From Synechococcus sp. ROS8604 (GTDB lineage: Bacteria; Cyanobacteriota; Cyanobacteriia; PCC-6307; Cyanobiaceae), in the NCBI RefSeq assembly GCF_014279655.1, contig NZ_CP047946.1:434001-498000 (forward strand): a DNA stretch of 64,000 bases, in the 5' to 3' direction. Both the position numbers and the translations under genes were made by a program. Below, one piece after another: positions 1 to 8,706 of this stretch. Below the pieces are notes generated by a model. The model was not told where the DNA came from. It did not search any database and was given only the letters and a program-made list of their open reading frames with translations. Position 1 is the stretch's first letter; each line of letters begins with the position of its first letter.

Positions 1-159
1 GGCTTGGCGATCGAGCTTGGCTATCTGACTCATGAGGATGTCTTGTCGGTGTTGGAGCAACGGCCATCCGCCATGGATGTGATTGTGACGGGGCCCGCGA
101 TCCCTGCAGAGATGATGGAGATGGCTGATCAAGTGACGGAACTGCGTCGAGGTTTTTAA
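1..159 (+). CDS. cobO: Corrinoid adenosyltransferase CobO, 3' end only
   Basis: Only the last 52 codons and the TAA stop are inside the window. The visible tail contains DVIVTGPAIPAEMMEMAD and ends VTELRRGF, which matches the C-terminal end of CobO/BtuR-type ATP:cob(I)alamin adenosyltransferases (the family usually reads VEVVLTGR..P.ELIELADLVTEMR). The enzyme transfers the adenosyl group of ATP to the cobalt of corrinoids in cytoplasmic cobamide synthesis. The N-terminal P-loop lies upstream and cannot be checked. The stop overlaps the dcd start as TAATG, so the two genes are probably co-translated. Confidence 0.8.
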   Translation, partial: GLAIELGYLTHEDVLSVLEQRPSAMDVIVTGPAIPAEMMEMADQVTELRRGF

Positions 160-752
160 TGCTGAAGAACGATCGTTGGATTACGGATCAAGCCGATGCA
201 GGCATGCTTGAGCCTTTTCAAAATGGGTTGGTACGCCACTTGGATCCGGATCAACGCAAGAGTCCGGTTCTTAGTTTTGGCTGCTCGTCGTATGGCTACG
301 ACTTGAGGCTCTCGGCTAAGGAGTTTTTGATCTTTCGCCATGTCCCAGGCACGATCATGAATCCCAAGCGATTCAACCCTGACAACCTTGAATCAACGCC
401 TCTTCATCATGATGAGGATGGCGACTATTTCATCCTTCCGGCCCATTCGTATGGCTTGGGTGTGGCCCTTGAAATAATGCGCGTGCCACCCAATATCACG
501 GTGATTTGCCTTGGTAAGAGTACGTATGCCCGTTTAGGCATCATTGTGAATACCACTCCAGCAGAGGCTGGATGGGAAGGACACCTCACCTTGGAATTTA
601 GTAATAGTTCTGGCGCTGATTGTCGGATTTATGCCAATGAAGGGATCTGTCAGTTGTTGTTTTTCGAGGGTGATCCTTGTGAAACCACCTACAGCGACCG
701 GCAAGGGAAATATCAGCATCAGCCAGAGCGGGTAACGCTGGCCAAGGTCTGA
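159..752 (+). CDS. dcd: dCTP deaminase
   Basis: This is a 197-residue protein of normal length for dCTP deaminase, which converts dCTP to dUTP plus ammonia on the way to dTMP. Residues 120-127 (KSTYARLG) and 134-141 (PAEAGWEG) form the conserved nucleotide-binding and catalytic region, with Glu136 the likely catalytic residue. The ATG overlaps the upstream cobO stop by one base. The convergent neighbour thyX encodes the flavin-dependent thymidylate synthase, so two steps of dTMP supply sit side by side. The product is expected to be a cytoplasmic homotrimer by family analogy. Confidence 0.95.
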   Translation: MLKNDRWITDQADAGMLEPFQNGLVRHLDPDQRKSPVLSFGCSSYGYDLRLSAKEFLIFRHVPGTIMNPKRFNPDNLESTPLHHDEDGDYFILPAHSYGLGVALEIMRVPPNITVICLGKSTYARLGIIVNTTPAEAGWEGHLTLEFSNSSGADCRIYANEGICQLLFFEGDPCETTYSDRQGKYQHQPERVTLAKV

Positions 753-763
753 ATGAATGGTTG

Positions 764-1516
764 TTAGGGAGCAAGCCTGGCTTTATGCAGTCTTGTTTTT
801 TCGTACCAGCTTGCAAATTCTGGAGTCCAAGCTTTGAGATGGGGCCACATCAAATCGCAGAGTTCGCGGATTTCTTGCTGGGCATCCAGCTTGGCGCGTA
901 GGTCCATGAAATGCAGGAAGGCCCTGAGCGTGAAGCTCACCACAAAATGTTGTCTGTAATCGAATGGGAGGATGCCGCGGGCATGTTCTTCGGCAAAACC
1001 AGCCTGAAGCAATTCCTGATAGCGAGCGGCACTGATTTTGCAGTGGCTTAAATCTTTTTGCCGCTCAGCTTCGCTGTAGAGGTATTTTTTGCCTTTTCGG
1101 TCGCTGTACTCGCCGACGGGGCGCAAATAAAACACTTCTTCGAGATCGAGTTCTCCGAGGGCAGCCCTGCAGATGCGATCGCCTGTGTAACGCATGGATT
1201 GCACATCAAAACTGACGCCCACCCGGTGCGTTCGTGCCTGTTGCATCACGGAATGGGGAAACCAGCCCACGTTCAACACAATCTGGGCATGCTCCATCGG
1301 TCCGTAATGGCCCCGCTCTCCAGCCAGGAGGCGTTTGACGCAAATTTCGCCAGCTTTGATTTCATCGGGCCATTGCGCGCGATCGGCTGCCACAAAGCCC
1401 TCGCTGTAGTCCTGGTGCATTCCCACGTACACGCACTGTTGCGGATTCGGGGTTGCGGCGATCAGGTCAACTCGAAAACGAGAGTCCATGGGGGTCGTCT
1501 GCGATGAACTGTTCAT
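764..1516 (-). CDS. thyX: Flavin-dependent thymidylate synthase ThyX
   Basis: The protein is 250 residues when started at the ATG at 1516. A longer open frame reaches 1591 but would run into the upstream thioredoxin gene, so I prefer 1516, seven bases after that gene's stop. The ThyX signature is clear at residues 95-109 (RTHRVGVSFDVQSMR), a variant of RHRxxSxNExSxR. ThyX methylates dUMP to dTMP using methylenetetrahydrofolate, FAD and NADPH. The Gln-Ser pair in place of the usual Glu-Ser within the motif is seen directly; I cannot say whether it is typical of marine cyanobacteria. It converges on dcd and probably shares a transcript with the thioredoxin gene. Confidence 0.93.
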   Translation of the reverse strand: MNSSSQTTPMDSRFRVDLIAATPNPQQCVYVGMHQDYSEGFVAADRAQWPDEIKAGEICVKRLLAGERGHYGPMEHAQIVLNVGWFPHSVMQQARTHRVGVSFDVQSMRYTGDRICRAALGELDLEEVFYLRPVGEYSDRKGKKYLYSEAERQKDLSHCKISAARYQELLQAGFAEEHARGILPFDYRQHFVVSFTLRAFLHFMDLRAKLDAQQEIRELCDLMWPHLKAWTPEFASWYEKTRLHKARLAP

Positions 1517-1523
1517 GTTTTGT

Positions 1524-2093
1524 CTAGCTGTGGCTGCGGGGGCCTGGGCTTGAAACCGTCTCCGCAGGGGGCACGCTGCTGGTCGAACCAACGCCAGCCA
1601 GCGCAGGCAACGGCGAATTGTCGATCAAGGCAACCGCCAATGCTTCCAACTCGTCTGCTGTTCGCGCCCCAAGCGAACGGCCGCGCATCACAGCGTCGGC
1701 TGAAAATAAATTGAGCTGTGGAATCCCTGTGACGTCATACAGGTTGATCAAATCGAGCCAGCGTGGATTATCGATATTCACCAAAACCACATCCAACTGA
1801 TCGGCGTGTTTTTGTTCCGTCTGAAGCATCGCTGGCGCCATCGCTTGGCAGGCCTCACACCAATCGGCGTAAAACTCCAGCACGGTGGGCCGGGAGTTGT
1901 TGAGAGCGATCTCCGGATCGAGGGATTGCCTGGCCAGCTGGTCGAGAGGAGCTTCCTGGTTGAGACCATTGCGCAGCAGAAATAATCCAGCTGCGAGGAC
2001 CAGTGCCGTGATGAGCAGCAACCCCTTTTGCAAGGGGGTCAAGGTGGCGGGGGCGGAACTGCCGGTCATGCCGGGAAGAATGGTGTAACTCAC
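1524..2093 (-). CDS. Membrane-anchored thioredoxin-like protein (TxlA/HCF164 type)
   Basis: The protein has 189 residues. A single hydrophobic segment spans about residues 24-41 and is followed by a thioredoxin fold with a WCEAC redox motif at 78-82 and a cis-proline region (TGIPQLNLF). Anchored thioredoxins of this kind (TxlA in cyanobacteria, HCF164 in chloroplasts) pass reducing power across the thylakoid membrane during cytochrome b6f and c assembly; that function here is inferred. Active-site residues EA between the cysteines differ from the classical GP. Met9 is an alternative start. The stop lies seven bases before thyX, suggesting one operon. Confidence 0.85.
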   Translation of the reverse strand: MSYTILPGMTGSSAPATLTPLQKGLLLITALVLAAGLFLLRNGLNQEAPLDQLARQSLDPEIALNNSRPTVLEFYADWCEACQAMAPAMLQTEQKHADQLDVVLVNIDNPRWLDLINLYDVTGIPQLNLFSADAVMRGRSLGARTADELEALAVALIDNSPLPALAGVGSTSSVPPAETVSSPGPRSHS

Positions 2094-2163
2094 TTTGGCA
2101 GGCTGATGGTTGCGCTGTTGCTAGCGTTTGAAAGCCAATACCGTTGTTATGATCAGCTTTCTC

Positions 2164-2190
2164 GCTGATTTCATTTCCAGCTGATTTCAT
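2164..2190. repeat. Pair of 11-bp direct repeats in a divergent promoter region
   Basis: GCTGATTTCAT occurs at 2164-2174 and again at 2180-2190, spaced 16 bases start to start, between the divergent thioredoxin gene and the small membrane protein gene at 2209. The second copy is about 20 bases upstream of the ATG. It could be an operator or chance; no function is claimed. Confidence 0.4.
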
Positions 2191-2208
2191 CAGTCGACCG
2201 TCGGCTAC

Positions 2209-2712
2209 ATGCTGATGTCTCTTTTTCGTTTTCTCTCACTGCCACTGCGGGCTCCCCTGCTGCTTGTGCTGTTTGGTGTGGCCATTTTTCTTGGTCATCA
2301 CTGGTCGATTGAGAGTGAGCATTTGATTGCTCTGCAGAACGTGCCGCCCAGCTTGTTCTGGACGGTGGAGGTGTTGCAATCGCTCGTGATTGTGCTGATC
2401 TGCACGATGCCGGATCTTCTCCTACGTCAGCTGTCGATGCTCATGGCCTCCAGCCGCGTGCTCAGCCTGATCGCGACCCTCCTGCTTGTGATCATGGTGG
2501 GCCTTTATTTGCTCAGTCTGAGCCTGCTTTCCGATGTGCTGATCTTGGCGTCTGCCACCTTGCTGGCCCGGTTGGACCTCACCCGGATCAAGGTGGTGCC
2601 TCCGCCTCAAGTCATGGCTTTTTGGTTGGCGGCGGTGGTGCTGGTGGGCATTTGGTTGGGTCAGGATTTGCCGAACCCGCTGGCTTCAGCTGTCGCAGTG
2701 GTCGCTACCTGA
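2209..2712 (+). CDS. Conserved integral membrane protein, function unknown
   Basis: The 167-residue product is very hydrophobic, with about four predicted membrane spans (roughly residues 12-28, 50-66, 83-112 and 135-150). I do not recognise a domain. Basic residues at the start (LFRFLSLPLR) suggest a cytoplasmic N-terminus. The last 27 bases overlap the 3' end of the convergent lytic transglycosylase gene, so the two transcripts are antisense to one another there. Met3 is an alternative start. Confidence 0.65.
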   Translation: MLMSLFRFLSLPLRAPLLLVLFGVAIFLGHHWSIESEHLIALQNVPPSLFWTVEVLQSLVIVLICTMPDLLLRQLSMLMASSRVLSLIATLLLVIMVGLYLLSLSLLSDVLILASATLLARLDLTRIKVVPPPQVMAFWLAAVVLVGIWLGQDLPNPLASAVAVVAT

Positions 2713-4746
2713 TCCGAGATAGGCCCAGAGATTTCCTAGGACTTTTTTGGTGTAAAGACGTGTTTCTGGGTAGGGGATGCGCTCCACCCATAACTCTGGA
2801 TCTTGCTTCAGATCGGGGGTCACCCACCGACTGGCGGCGCCCGGCCCAGCGTTGTAGCTGGCAACGGCCAACACAATGTTGCCCTGCCATTGCCCCAGCA
2901 ATTGACGGAGGTAACGCGCTCCGAGCTTGGCATTGCGTGTTGGCTCGCGTAGCTGCTCCTGGCTAAGGGAATCGCCAGCCAGTTCTTCCGCCGTGGCTGG
3001 CATCAGCTGCAGCAATCCAATCGCTCCGACGGGTGAGCTCACGCTTGGGGAGAAGCGGGATTCCTGCTTGGCGATCGCCATGAGCAGTTCAGATCGCACC
3101 GCCTCCTGTTGGGAGGCGGTGTCAAACACCTCCGAGAGCAGACGGGGATGCTGGCTGCGGTGCAGGAGCTGACGCTCCTCGCAGGTTTGATTGACCAGTC
3201 TCAAACTGGCGCGCCAAAGGCGACTCAGGCCTGTCCATGCGTCCCCCACGGCCACCCGAAGGCGACCTTCCACAAGTTTTTGGCTTGGATTGGATGGCTG
3301 ATCGGATGGGGGTTGTTGATTCCGCCAGGTTTCCCAGGCTTCCTGGGTTTGGCCGAGGCGCCAGAGACGAGCCACGAATGGATCGCCACTTTTCAATGGC
3401 TCCCAGTGCGCTTGAAACGCATCGCTGAGATCTGCCGAGCGAGCGCTGGAGGCTTGATCAAGATCTGGCAGGTCTCCCCGTCCCAATCTCACCTCGGCGC
3501 GCCAGGTGTAATAACTCCTCGGATGGGTTTTGACCAATCGCTCCCAGATTTGTTTGGCTTGCGCTGTTTGGTCTTGCTTCGACAAGCTGAGCCCCAGCCA
3601 GAACTGCTGCCTTGCGGCCAAAGGTTCAGGAAGATCTGCGCTCGGAATGGCGTTCAGGAGTGCTTCTGCACGCTTCCATTGGTCTTTCAACAGGGCCTCG
3701 CGAGCCAGGTCCCACTGCAGTTGCCAGGCGGCTGGGCTGGTGGGCCAGCGCCTCAGAACGGCCATGGCATTCGCTAAGTCACCAAGGCGCACCCGGGCTG
3801 CTGCAACATCAGCAGAGCGTTCTTGCAAGGCTTTCGGCAGGGCATCCAATAGCGCCGGGTCGGGTCTCAGCGGTTCGCTGAGCAACGCTGCGGCCTCGAG
3901 GGCTTCCGGATCGTCTGGGTGGTTGATGGCGAGCTCGAGCAATTGCTGCTTTCCACGCGCTTGCTGTTCAGCGTTCCCTCGGAGCAGGACTCGACCAATG
4001 GCCAAGGCGCTGGCTGGAGTGGTGGGTGTGCCCTGGAGGCAGGCTTCCGCAGCACGGTTATCTCCAAGGGACGCGAGCCCTTGCGCAAGCGTGAGTCGAT
4101 CGGTTTGCTTCAAGCCAGCGCCGCTGATCCTGTTGCAGGCTTCCCTGATCTGACTGGCAGCTCCTGGCCAGCGGGCACCCCAGCGGGCTAGATGCAAGGC
4201 GGCGATCGTTTGCTTGGGGGAATCCTTGTTGGTTTCTGCTGCTGCTGCCAAGGCGGCCGGATGGCCGGGGTGTTGTTGAAAAAGCTCTGTGTGGAGTGCT
4301 GGGTTGGTTTGCCCGAGGTGATAGCGGGCATCGGCACTGGCCGCACTGTCAGGGAAGCGTTGGAGCAAGTCCTGCCAGCGTTGCTGTGTCTCTGCAGTGC
4401 GCCTGAATTTGGCTGCAATTAACGCCTGCTGTTTCAGTGTGACGGCCGCCAGGGGATCGTTGCCCCAGCCTTGATTGGCCAGCAAGCGCTGGGATCTCTC
4501 CGCTGAATCGGGGCTGCGTGCTGCGAGCAAGAGAGCGGCTTCCCTCCGCTCGCTGGGATTCAGCGACCAGCGATAACGGGTCCAGAGCTCAGCGCTCGAA
4601 AGCGATGGTGTGAGTGGAGTGTGCAGGCGGCGCAAGACGGTCTGTCCGCCGAGGACGATCGCAATGGTGAGGAGTGGAGTTCCAGCCAGAAGCAGAAGGC
4701 CACGGGAGTGTTGAACGGTCAAGACTCGGCCGGAAACTGATGGCAT
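2686..4746 (-). CDS. Soluble lytic murein transglycosylase (Slt family)
   Basis: The product is about 686 residues from the ATG at 4746; a longer start at 4767 is possible. An N-terminal hydrophobic stretch (about residues 13-32) probably acts as signal or anchor. A long alpha-helical, TPR-like superhelix follows. The C-terminal SLT domain has AIAKQESRF near 557-565 with the catalytic Glu near 562, then GLLQLMPATA and SYNAGPGAASRW. Such enzymes cleave the MurNAc-GlcNAc bond of peptidoglycan with formation of 1,6-anhydro-MurNAc in the periplasm. The next gene but one, glmM, makes a peptidoglycan precursor, though on the other strand. Confidence 0.92.
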   Translation of the reverse strand: MPSVSGRVLTVQHSRGLLLLAGTPLLTIAIVLGGQTVLRRLHTPLTPSLSSAELWTRYRWSLNPSERREAALLLAARSPDSAERSQRLLANQGWGNDPLAAVTLKQQALIAAKFRRTAETQQRWQDLLQRFPDSAASADARYHLGQTNPALHTELFQQHPGHPAALAAAAETNKDSPKQTIAALHLARWGARWPGAASQIREACNRISGAGLKQTDRLTLAQGLASLGDNRAAEACLQGTPTTPASALAIGRVLLRGNAEQQARGKQQLLELAINHPDDPEALEAAALLSEPLRPDPALLDALPKALQERSADVAAARVRLGDLANAMAVLRRWPTSPAAWQLQWDLAREALLKDQWKRAEALLNAIPSADLPEPLAARQQFWLGLSLSKQDQTAQAKQIWERLVKTHPRSYYTWRAEVRLGRGDLPDLDQASSARSADLSDAFQAHWEPLKSGDPFVARLWRLGQTQEAWETWRNQQPPSDQPSNPSQKLVEGRLRVAVGDAWTGLSRLWRASLRLVNQTCEERQLLHRSQHPRLLSEVFDTASQQEAVRSELLMAIAKQESRFSPSVSSPVGAIGLLQLMPATAEELAGDSLSQEQLREPTRNAKLGARYLRQLLGQWQGNIVLAVASYNAGPGAASRWVTPDLKQDPELWVERIPYPETRLYTKKVLGNLWAYLGSGSDHCDS

Positions 4747-4771
4747 TCTGTTCCCAGCGCACCGCATTGAG

Positions 4772-4975
4772 ATGGCAAAGGGGCAAGGGCCGTGGCGCCC
4801 AGGGAGCGAGCAACGCCGTCGCTGTGCGATCGCCTGTGGTTTGGCTTTGCTGCTGTGGGGATTGCGTTGGCTTTGGCCCCTCCAGTTCGTGCCTGGCTGG
4901 CTTGTGGCAGGACTGATGGCGTGGGCGTTGTTGGAGGTGGCAGCCCTGTTGCTGGCCCCGCGTCGTTGGCTTTAG
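4772..4975 (+). CDS. Small membrane protein, function unknown
   Basis: The open frame encodes 67 residues: a short basic N-terminus (KGQGPWRPGSEQRRR) and then two hydrophobic helices separated by a turn, ending APRRWL. It starts 25 bases from the divergent transglycosylase start and stops 43 bases before glmM, so it could be the first gene of a glmM transcript. The positive-inside pattern and strand-consistent spacing support a real gene, but no homolog is recognised. Confidence 0.5.
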   Translation: MAKGQGPWRPGSEQRRRCAIACGLALLLWGLRWLWPLQFVPGWLVAGLMAWALLEVAALLLAPRRWL

Positions 4976-5018
4976 AACCAGCGGCCCCGCTTAAGATTGC
5001 ATTCAGAATTGAGTTGTC

Positions 5019-6410
5019 ATGGCTGAAGCTGCCATCCATCCTTTGGGGCATCTCCCGAAGCCAACGCAGATCAGCTTTGGGACGGACGGCTTGCGTGGTC
5101 GGGTCGACACCATGCTCACCCCGGCTTTGGCCCTTCAGGTGGGGTACTGGTGTGGACGGGTGCTTCAGGCAGAGGGACCTGTGTTGATTGGCATGGATTC
5201 GCGCAGCAGCGGCAGCATGTTGGTCGCCGCACTCAGCGCTGGCCTCACGGCATCTGGCCGAGAGGTGTGGACCTTGGGACTGTGCCCCACGCCGGCTGTG
5301 CCCGGTTTGATTCGCCGTTACTCAGCTGCCGGTGGCTTGATGGTTTCGGCGAGCCACAACCCTCCGGAAGACAACGGGATCAAGGTGTTTGGCGCCACTG
5401 GCAGCAAGTTGTCCCCTGAGCGTCAGCAGGCGATCGAAGCAGGCCTTTGTGGTGGAGACGGTTCTGGGATCGCGTTAGCGGCATCAGGAGTGGCCCGTCA
5501 TCGCCCTGAACTTCTCGACGACTACCGCGCCAGCTTGTTGTCCAGCGTTGGGTCGCATCGACTCGATGGTGTCCCGATCGTGCTGGATCTCTGCTGGGGA
5601 TCGGCAACAGCCTGTGGTGCAGAGGTGTTTTCTGCCCTCGGCGCCGATCTCACGGTGTTGCACGGTGATCCGGATGGCACCAAGATCAATGTGAATTGCG
5701 GTTCCACCCACCTGGAGCCTCTGAGCCGAGCGGTGATCGAGAAGGGGGCCGCCATGGGCTTTGGTTTTGATGGCGATGCCGATCGCATGTTGGCGATTGA
5801 TGGCCAAGGACGTGTGGTGGATGGTGACCACGTCCTCTACCTCTGGGGGTCGGTCTTGCAGGCGCAGGAACAACTTCCGGATCAGCGCTTGGTGGCCACG
5901 GTGATGTCAAATTTGGGTTTTGAGCGGGCTTGGCAAGCGCGTGGTGGCCTGTTGGACCGGACACCGGTGGGAGACCAGCATGTGCATGCCGAGATGGTCC
6001 GCACGGGGGCAGCCCTTGGCGGCGAGCAATCAGGTCACATCCTCTCTTCCGTGAATGGGTTGGCCGGTGATGGTGTTTTGACCGCTCTTCAGCTGGCAAG
6101 CCTTTGCCATGCCCAACAGCTCTCCTTGGCCGAGTGGGTGGATCAGAGCTTTCAGGCCTATCCCCAGAAGCTGGTGAATGTGCGCGTCGAGAATCGTGAG
6201 CGCCGAAAGGGTTGGGCGGACTGTGCTCCTCTCTATTCCTTGGTTCAAGAGGCGGAGGCTTCGATGGCAGAAGACGGTCGCGTCTTGGTGCGGGCGAGTG
6301 GGACAGAACCCCTGCTGCGCGTGATGGTTGAGGCTGCCGATCAAGCGGTGGTCGATCACTGGACCTCCCGCTTAGCTGCCGCAGCAGATCAGCATCTCAA
6401 TTCTGCTTGA
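5019..6410 (+). CDS. glmM: Phosphoglucosamine mutase
   Basis: The 463-residue protein has the usual length for GlmM, which isomerises glucosamine-6-phosphate to glucosamine-1-phosphate for UDP-GlcNAc, peptidoglycan and LPS synthesis. Seen directly: the N-terminal FGTDGLRG (20-27), the phosphoserine loop SASHNPPEDNG with Ser112 as the residue phosphorylated in the active enzyme, the magnesium site FDGDADR (250-256), and the phosphate-binding RASGTEP near the C-terminus. The stop codon lies inside the first of four 14-bp tandem repeats that separate it from the convergent sugar kinase gene. Confidence 0.95.
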   Translation: MAEAAIHPLGHLPKPTQISFGTDGLRGRVDTMLTPALALQVGYWCGRVLQAEGPVLIGMDSRSSGSMLVAALSAGLTASGREVWTLGLCPTPAVPGLIRRYSAAGGLMVSASHNPPEDNGIKVFGATGSKLSPERQQAIEAGLCGGDGSGIALAASGVARHRPELLDDYRASLLSSVGSHRLDGVPIVLDLCWGSATACGAEVFSALGADLTVLHGDPDGTKINVNCGSTHLEPLSRAVIEKGAAMGFGFDGDADRMLAIDGQGRVVDGDHVLYLWGSVLQAQEQLPDQRLVATVMSNLGFERAWQARGGLLDRTPVGDQHVHAEMVRTGAALGGEQSGHILSSVNGLAGDGVLTALQLASLCHAQQLSLAEWVDQSFQAYPQKLVNVRVENRERRKGWADCAPLYSLVQEAEASMAEDGRVLVRASGTEPLLRVMVEAADQAVVDHWTSRLAAAADQHLNSA

Positions 6411-6462
6411 TCAGGACGTCTTGATCAGTGTTTTTTGATCAGTGCTTTTTGATCAGCAGCTT
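6407..6462. repeat. Four tandem 14-bp repeats beginning TTGATCAG
   Basis: Units start at 6407, 6421, 6435 and 6449. Each begins TTGATCAG, followed by variable six-base tails (GACGTC, TGTTTT, TGCTTT, CAGCTT). The TGA inside the first unit is the glmM stop, and the last unit lies within the 3' end of the convergent kinase gene. TGATCA is itself a palindrome. The T-rich middle units may help terminate transcription. Confidence 0.75.
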
Positions 6463-7385
6463 TCCAGAGCCAGGGTGAGCGCTCCATCGCAGGCGTCACC
6501 ATTTCGATCCTCCCAGCGCGCATCAACCTGGCGACGGCGTAGGGATGCGTCCACAGCCTGTTGAAGGGGCGCCAGATTTAGGAGTGCGCCACCTCGAGCG
6601 CAGAGCCTGGGTTGGGGGAGCCCCAGGGATAACGCCACGGCTTGAACGGCTTCAGCAAGGGCATTGCCGGAGCGGTTGAGAATGGCCGCGGCTTCAAGAT
6701 TGCCTGCCTCAGCGGCGGCGGAGACGAGGGGTGCCAATTGGGCGAGCTGAGCTGGTTGGAAATCGGGTTGCACAACAAAGGCCTTGATCTCTTCTGCTGT
6801 GCGGCAACCAAGGACTTCCCACAACTGGTTGCGTAGGGGGCTGTCTGGGAGTCGGCCATCGGCCATGCGCAGACTGAGCTGGAGCCCCTGATGGCCGAGA
6901 TCAAAGGCAGCCCCTGCTCCATCCAGTTGCCATCCCCATCCGCCACAACGCTGTTCAAGCCCGCTGTCGTTGCGTCCAACCACGACCATCCCCGTGCCAC
7001 TGATCAGCACAATGCCGGCATCGTTGGGGAACGCTCCGCGCAGGGCTGTGCGCTCATCGCCAGTGGCGATGCAGTGCGCTTTTGGCAGCTCGAGACTGAC
7101 TGCTAACAGATCTCTGGCGCGGTTCTGGAGTGCGGTGCCCTGCTCCACTCCGCTGGCCCCAACGGCCGCAGCGGCGATCTCTAGGCCGCTGGGATTGGCG
7201 GCTTGCAGGCTGCTGCGAATGGCCTCCATGAACCGTGTTTCGCCCCCGGCGGCTTGGAGGTGGCTGACGCCAGTGCCCTTGCCCTCGCCTAGCGGTTGCC
7301 AGGTTCCGTTGTGCCAACGGCTCAGCTTGCAGCGGCAATGGGTTTGGCCAGCATCGAAACCAGCCAAGATCAGGGCATCACTCAT
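6453..7385 (-). CDS. BadF/BadG-type ATPase, probable N-acetylglucosamine kinase
   Basis: The product is 310 residues. An N-terminal phosphate-1 motif (LAGFDAGQTHCRC, normally DGGGTxT) and a central GIVLISGTGMVVVG with a later GGWGWQLDGAG are typical of the BadF/BadG/BcrA/BcrD ATPase family in the ASKHA superfamily, whose cellular members of this size are N-acetylglucosamine kinases. The substitution of Ala and Gln within the first motif is notable. It converges on glmM, which fits a role in amino-sugar recycling, but substrate specificity is inferred only. Confidence 0.8.
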   Translation of the reverse strand: MSDALILAGFDAGQTHCRCKLSRWHNGTWQPLGEGKGTGVSHLQAAGGETRFMEAIRSSLQAANPSGLEIAAAAVGASGVEQGTALQNRARDLLAVSLELPKAHCIATGDERTALRGAFPNDAGIVLISGTGMVVVGRNDSGLEQRCGGWGWQLDGAGAAFDLGHQGLQLSLRMADGRLPDSPLRNQLWEVLGCRTAEEIKAFVVQPDFQPAQLAQLAPLVSAAAEAGNLEAAAILNRSGNALAEAVQAVALSLGLPQPRLCARGGALLNLAPLQQAVDASLRRRQVDARWEDRNGDACDGALTLALESC

Positions 7386-7395
7386 GGGTTGACGC

Positions 7396-8706
7396 TCATG
7401 GGTAGGTCTGGGTGGTCTTGTGGGCCTGACTCAGAGTTGCCAGGCAAAACCAACCGATGATTTGCACTTCTGGCCTGAAGAAAATGGTGTCCGTGGCGCC
7501 TTGGATGACCAGCCCGGCGATGGCGGCCAGGCACCCCAGCCAGGGCAATGCCAGAGCAGCCGATGAGCGCAGAGCTCTGAGACCGTTGCGAAAACTGGCT
7601 CCAGCCAACCCGAGCGCGGCGATTAGGCCTGGAATGCCAGTTTCCACAAGCAGCTCCAGGGGAACGGAATAGGCGCTCAGGGCATTGAACTTGGGCTGTT
7701 GATACAGGGGGTAAATGGCATTAAAGGCAGCGTTGCCGGGCCCGATGCCCAGCCAGGGGCGGTCTTGAATCATCTCCACTGCGGCCAACCACACGTTGAT
7801 GCGGAAGTTGTTGGAGCTATCACCTCGACCAGATAGCAGGCTGGCAACCCGCGTGCGGATGGGATCCACCTGCGTGACTGCGATCGCCAGGGCTACACCA
7901 GCCACCACCAGCAGGGCGATCGGGACGAGACGTCGCCACAGTTTTGGCCAGCTGCGGATGGCACGCAGCACGAGCAGCAGGACCAACACCCCAAGGGCCG
8001 CGAGCATGCCCAGCCAGCCCCCGCGGCTGTAGCTGAACAGGGTGGCTGTGGCTCCCAAGCCCAGTGCAACAGCTGCATAGCAGCGTGCCCCCCAGCCCTG
8101 CCAGCGGATCAAGGCAACGAGTGCCAACGGCAGGATCGGTACCAGATATCCCGCCAGCAGATTGGGGTTGCCAAGGGGGCCGTAGATCCTGATCGTGCCT
8201 GCCGTGATGGAGTTGGGATCGGCCCAGCGCGCCAGCTCCTCGGTGGGTCCGTAAAGCTGGCGCAAGGCCATCACACTGGTGAGGACTTCGCCGGCCAGTA
8301 GCGCGGCCACGAGGCGGTCCCACCACTCGGGGCGCTCGGCCAGCAGCTGTCGCATCAGGGCATAGACGCCGAGGTAGCTGAGCAGCTTGATCAGGCCTTT
8401 CGCTGCTGCGGCTGGAACGGGGGAGAACCCCGTGGCCAGCACGGCGATGCCAAGAAACACGAGCACCCAAGCGCTGATGGCACCGATGCGTTGCGGCTGG
8501 CTCACGCTGGACCAGAGGATCCACAGCGCTCCGCAGGCCAGAACCACAATCCCGAGCCCTGTTCGGGTGAGGAAGGGAAGTCCTGCGAGGAGAACCATGA
8601 GCAGGATGCTTGCCCACCAGCTCAGGCGCCTGCGCTGCTGATCAGTCGCGGGAAGCAAGCCTTGCCAGCGCAGCAACAGGGGTGGTGGGGCCGGAGCCTC
8701 AGCCAT
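7396..8706 (-). CDS. ictB: IctB-family membrane protein (O-antigen ligase-like)
   Basis: The 436-residue protein has around ten to twelve membrane spans and a central [10 protein letters not shown] and later [24 protein letters not shown], typical of the Wzy/WaaL (O-antigen ligase) superfamily. Cyanobacterial members were named IctB after an early claim of inorganic carbon transport; that activity is disputed, and a ligase or polymerase role in surface polysaccharide is an alternative. I chose the ATG at 8706 because it overlaps the trmB stop as ATGGCTGA; an upstream in-frame start at 8739 lies within trmB. Confidence 0.85.
   Translation of the reverse strand: MAEAPAPPPLLLRWQGLLPATDQQRRRLSWWASILLMVLLAGLPFLTRTGLGIVVLACGALWILWSSVSQPQRIGAISAWVLVFLGIAVLATGFSPVPAAAAKGLIKLLSYLGVYALMRQLLAERPEWWDRLVAALLAGEVLTSVMALRQLYGPTEELARWADPNSITAGTIRIYGPLGNPNLLAGYLVPILPLALVALIRWQGWGARCYAAVALGLGATATLFSYSRGGWLGMLAALGVLVLLLVLRAIRSWPKLWRRLVPIALLVVAGVALAIAVTQVDPIRTRVASLLSGRGDSSNNFRINVWLAAVEMIQDRPWLGIGPGNAAFNAIYPLYQQPKFNALSAYSVPLELLVETGIPGLIAALGLAGASFRNGLRALRSSAALALPWLGCLAAIAGLVIQGATDTIFFRPEVQIIGWFCLATLSQAHKTTQTYP

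Noticed and set aside
1058-1507. 149-codon plus-strand frame opposite thyX
   Set aside because: It is a shadow of thyX without domain or signal.
6407-6462. CRISPR-like array
   Set aside because: Repeats are 14 bases with no spacers, and no cas genes are in the window.
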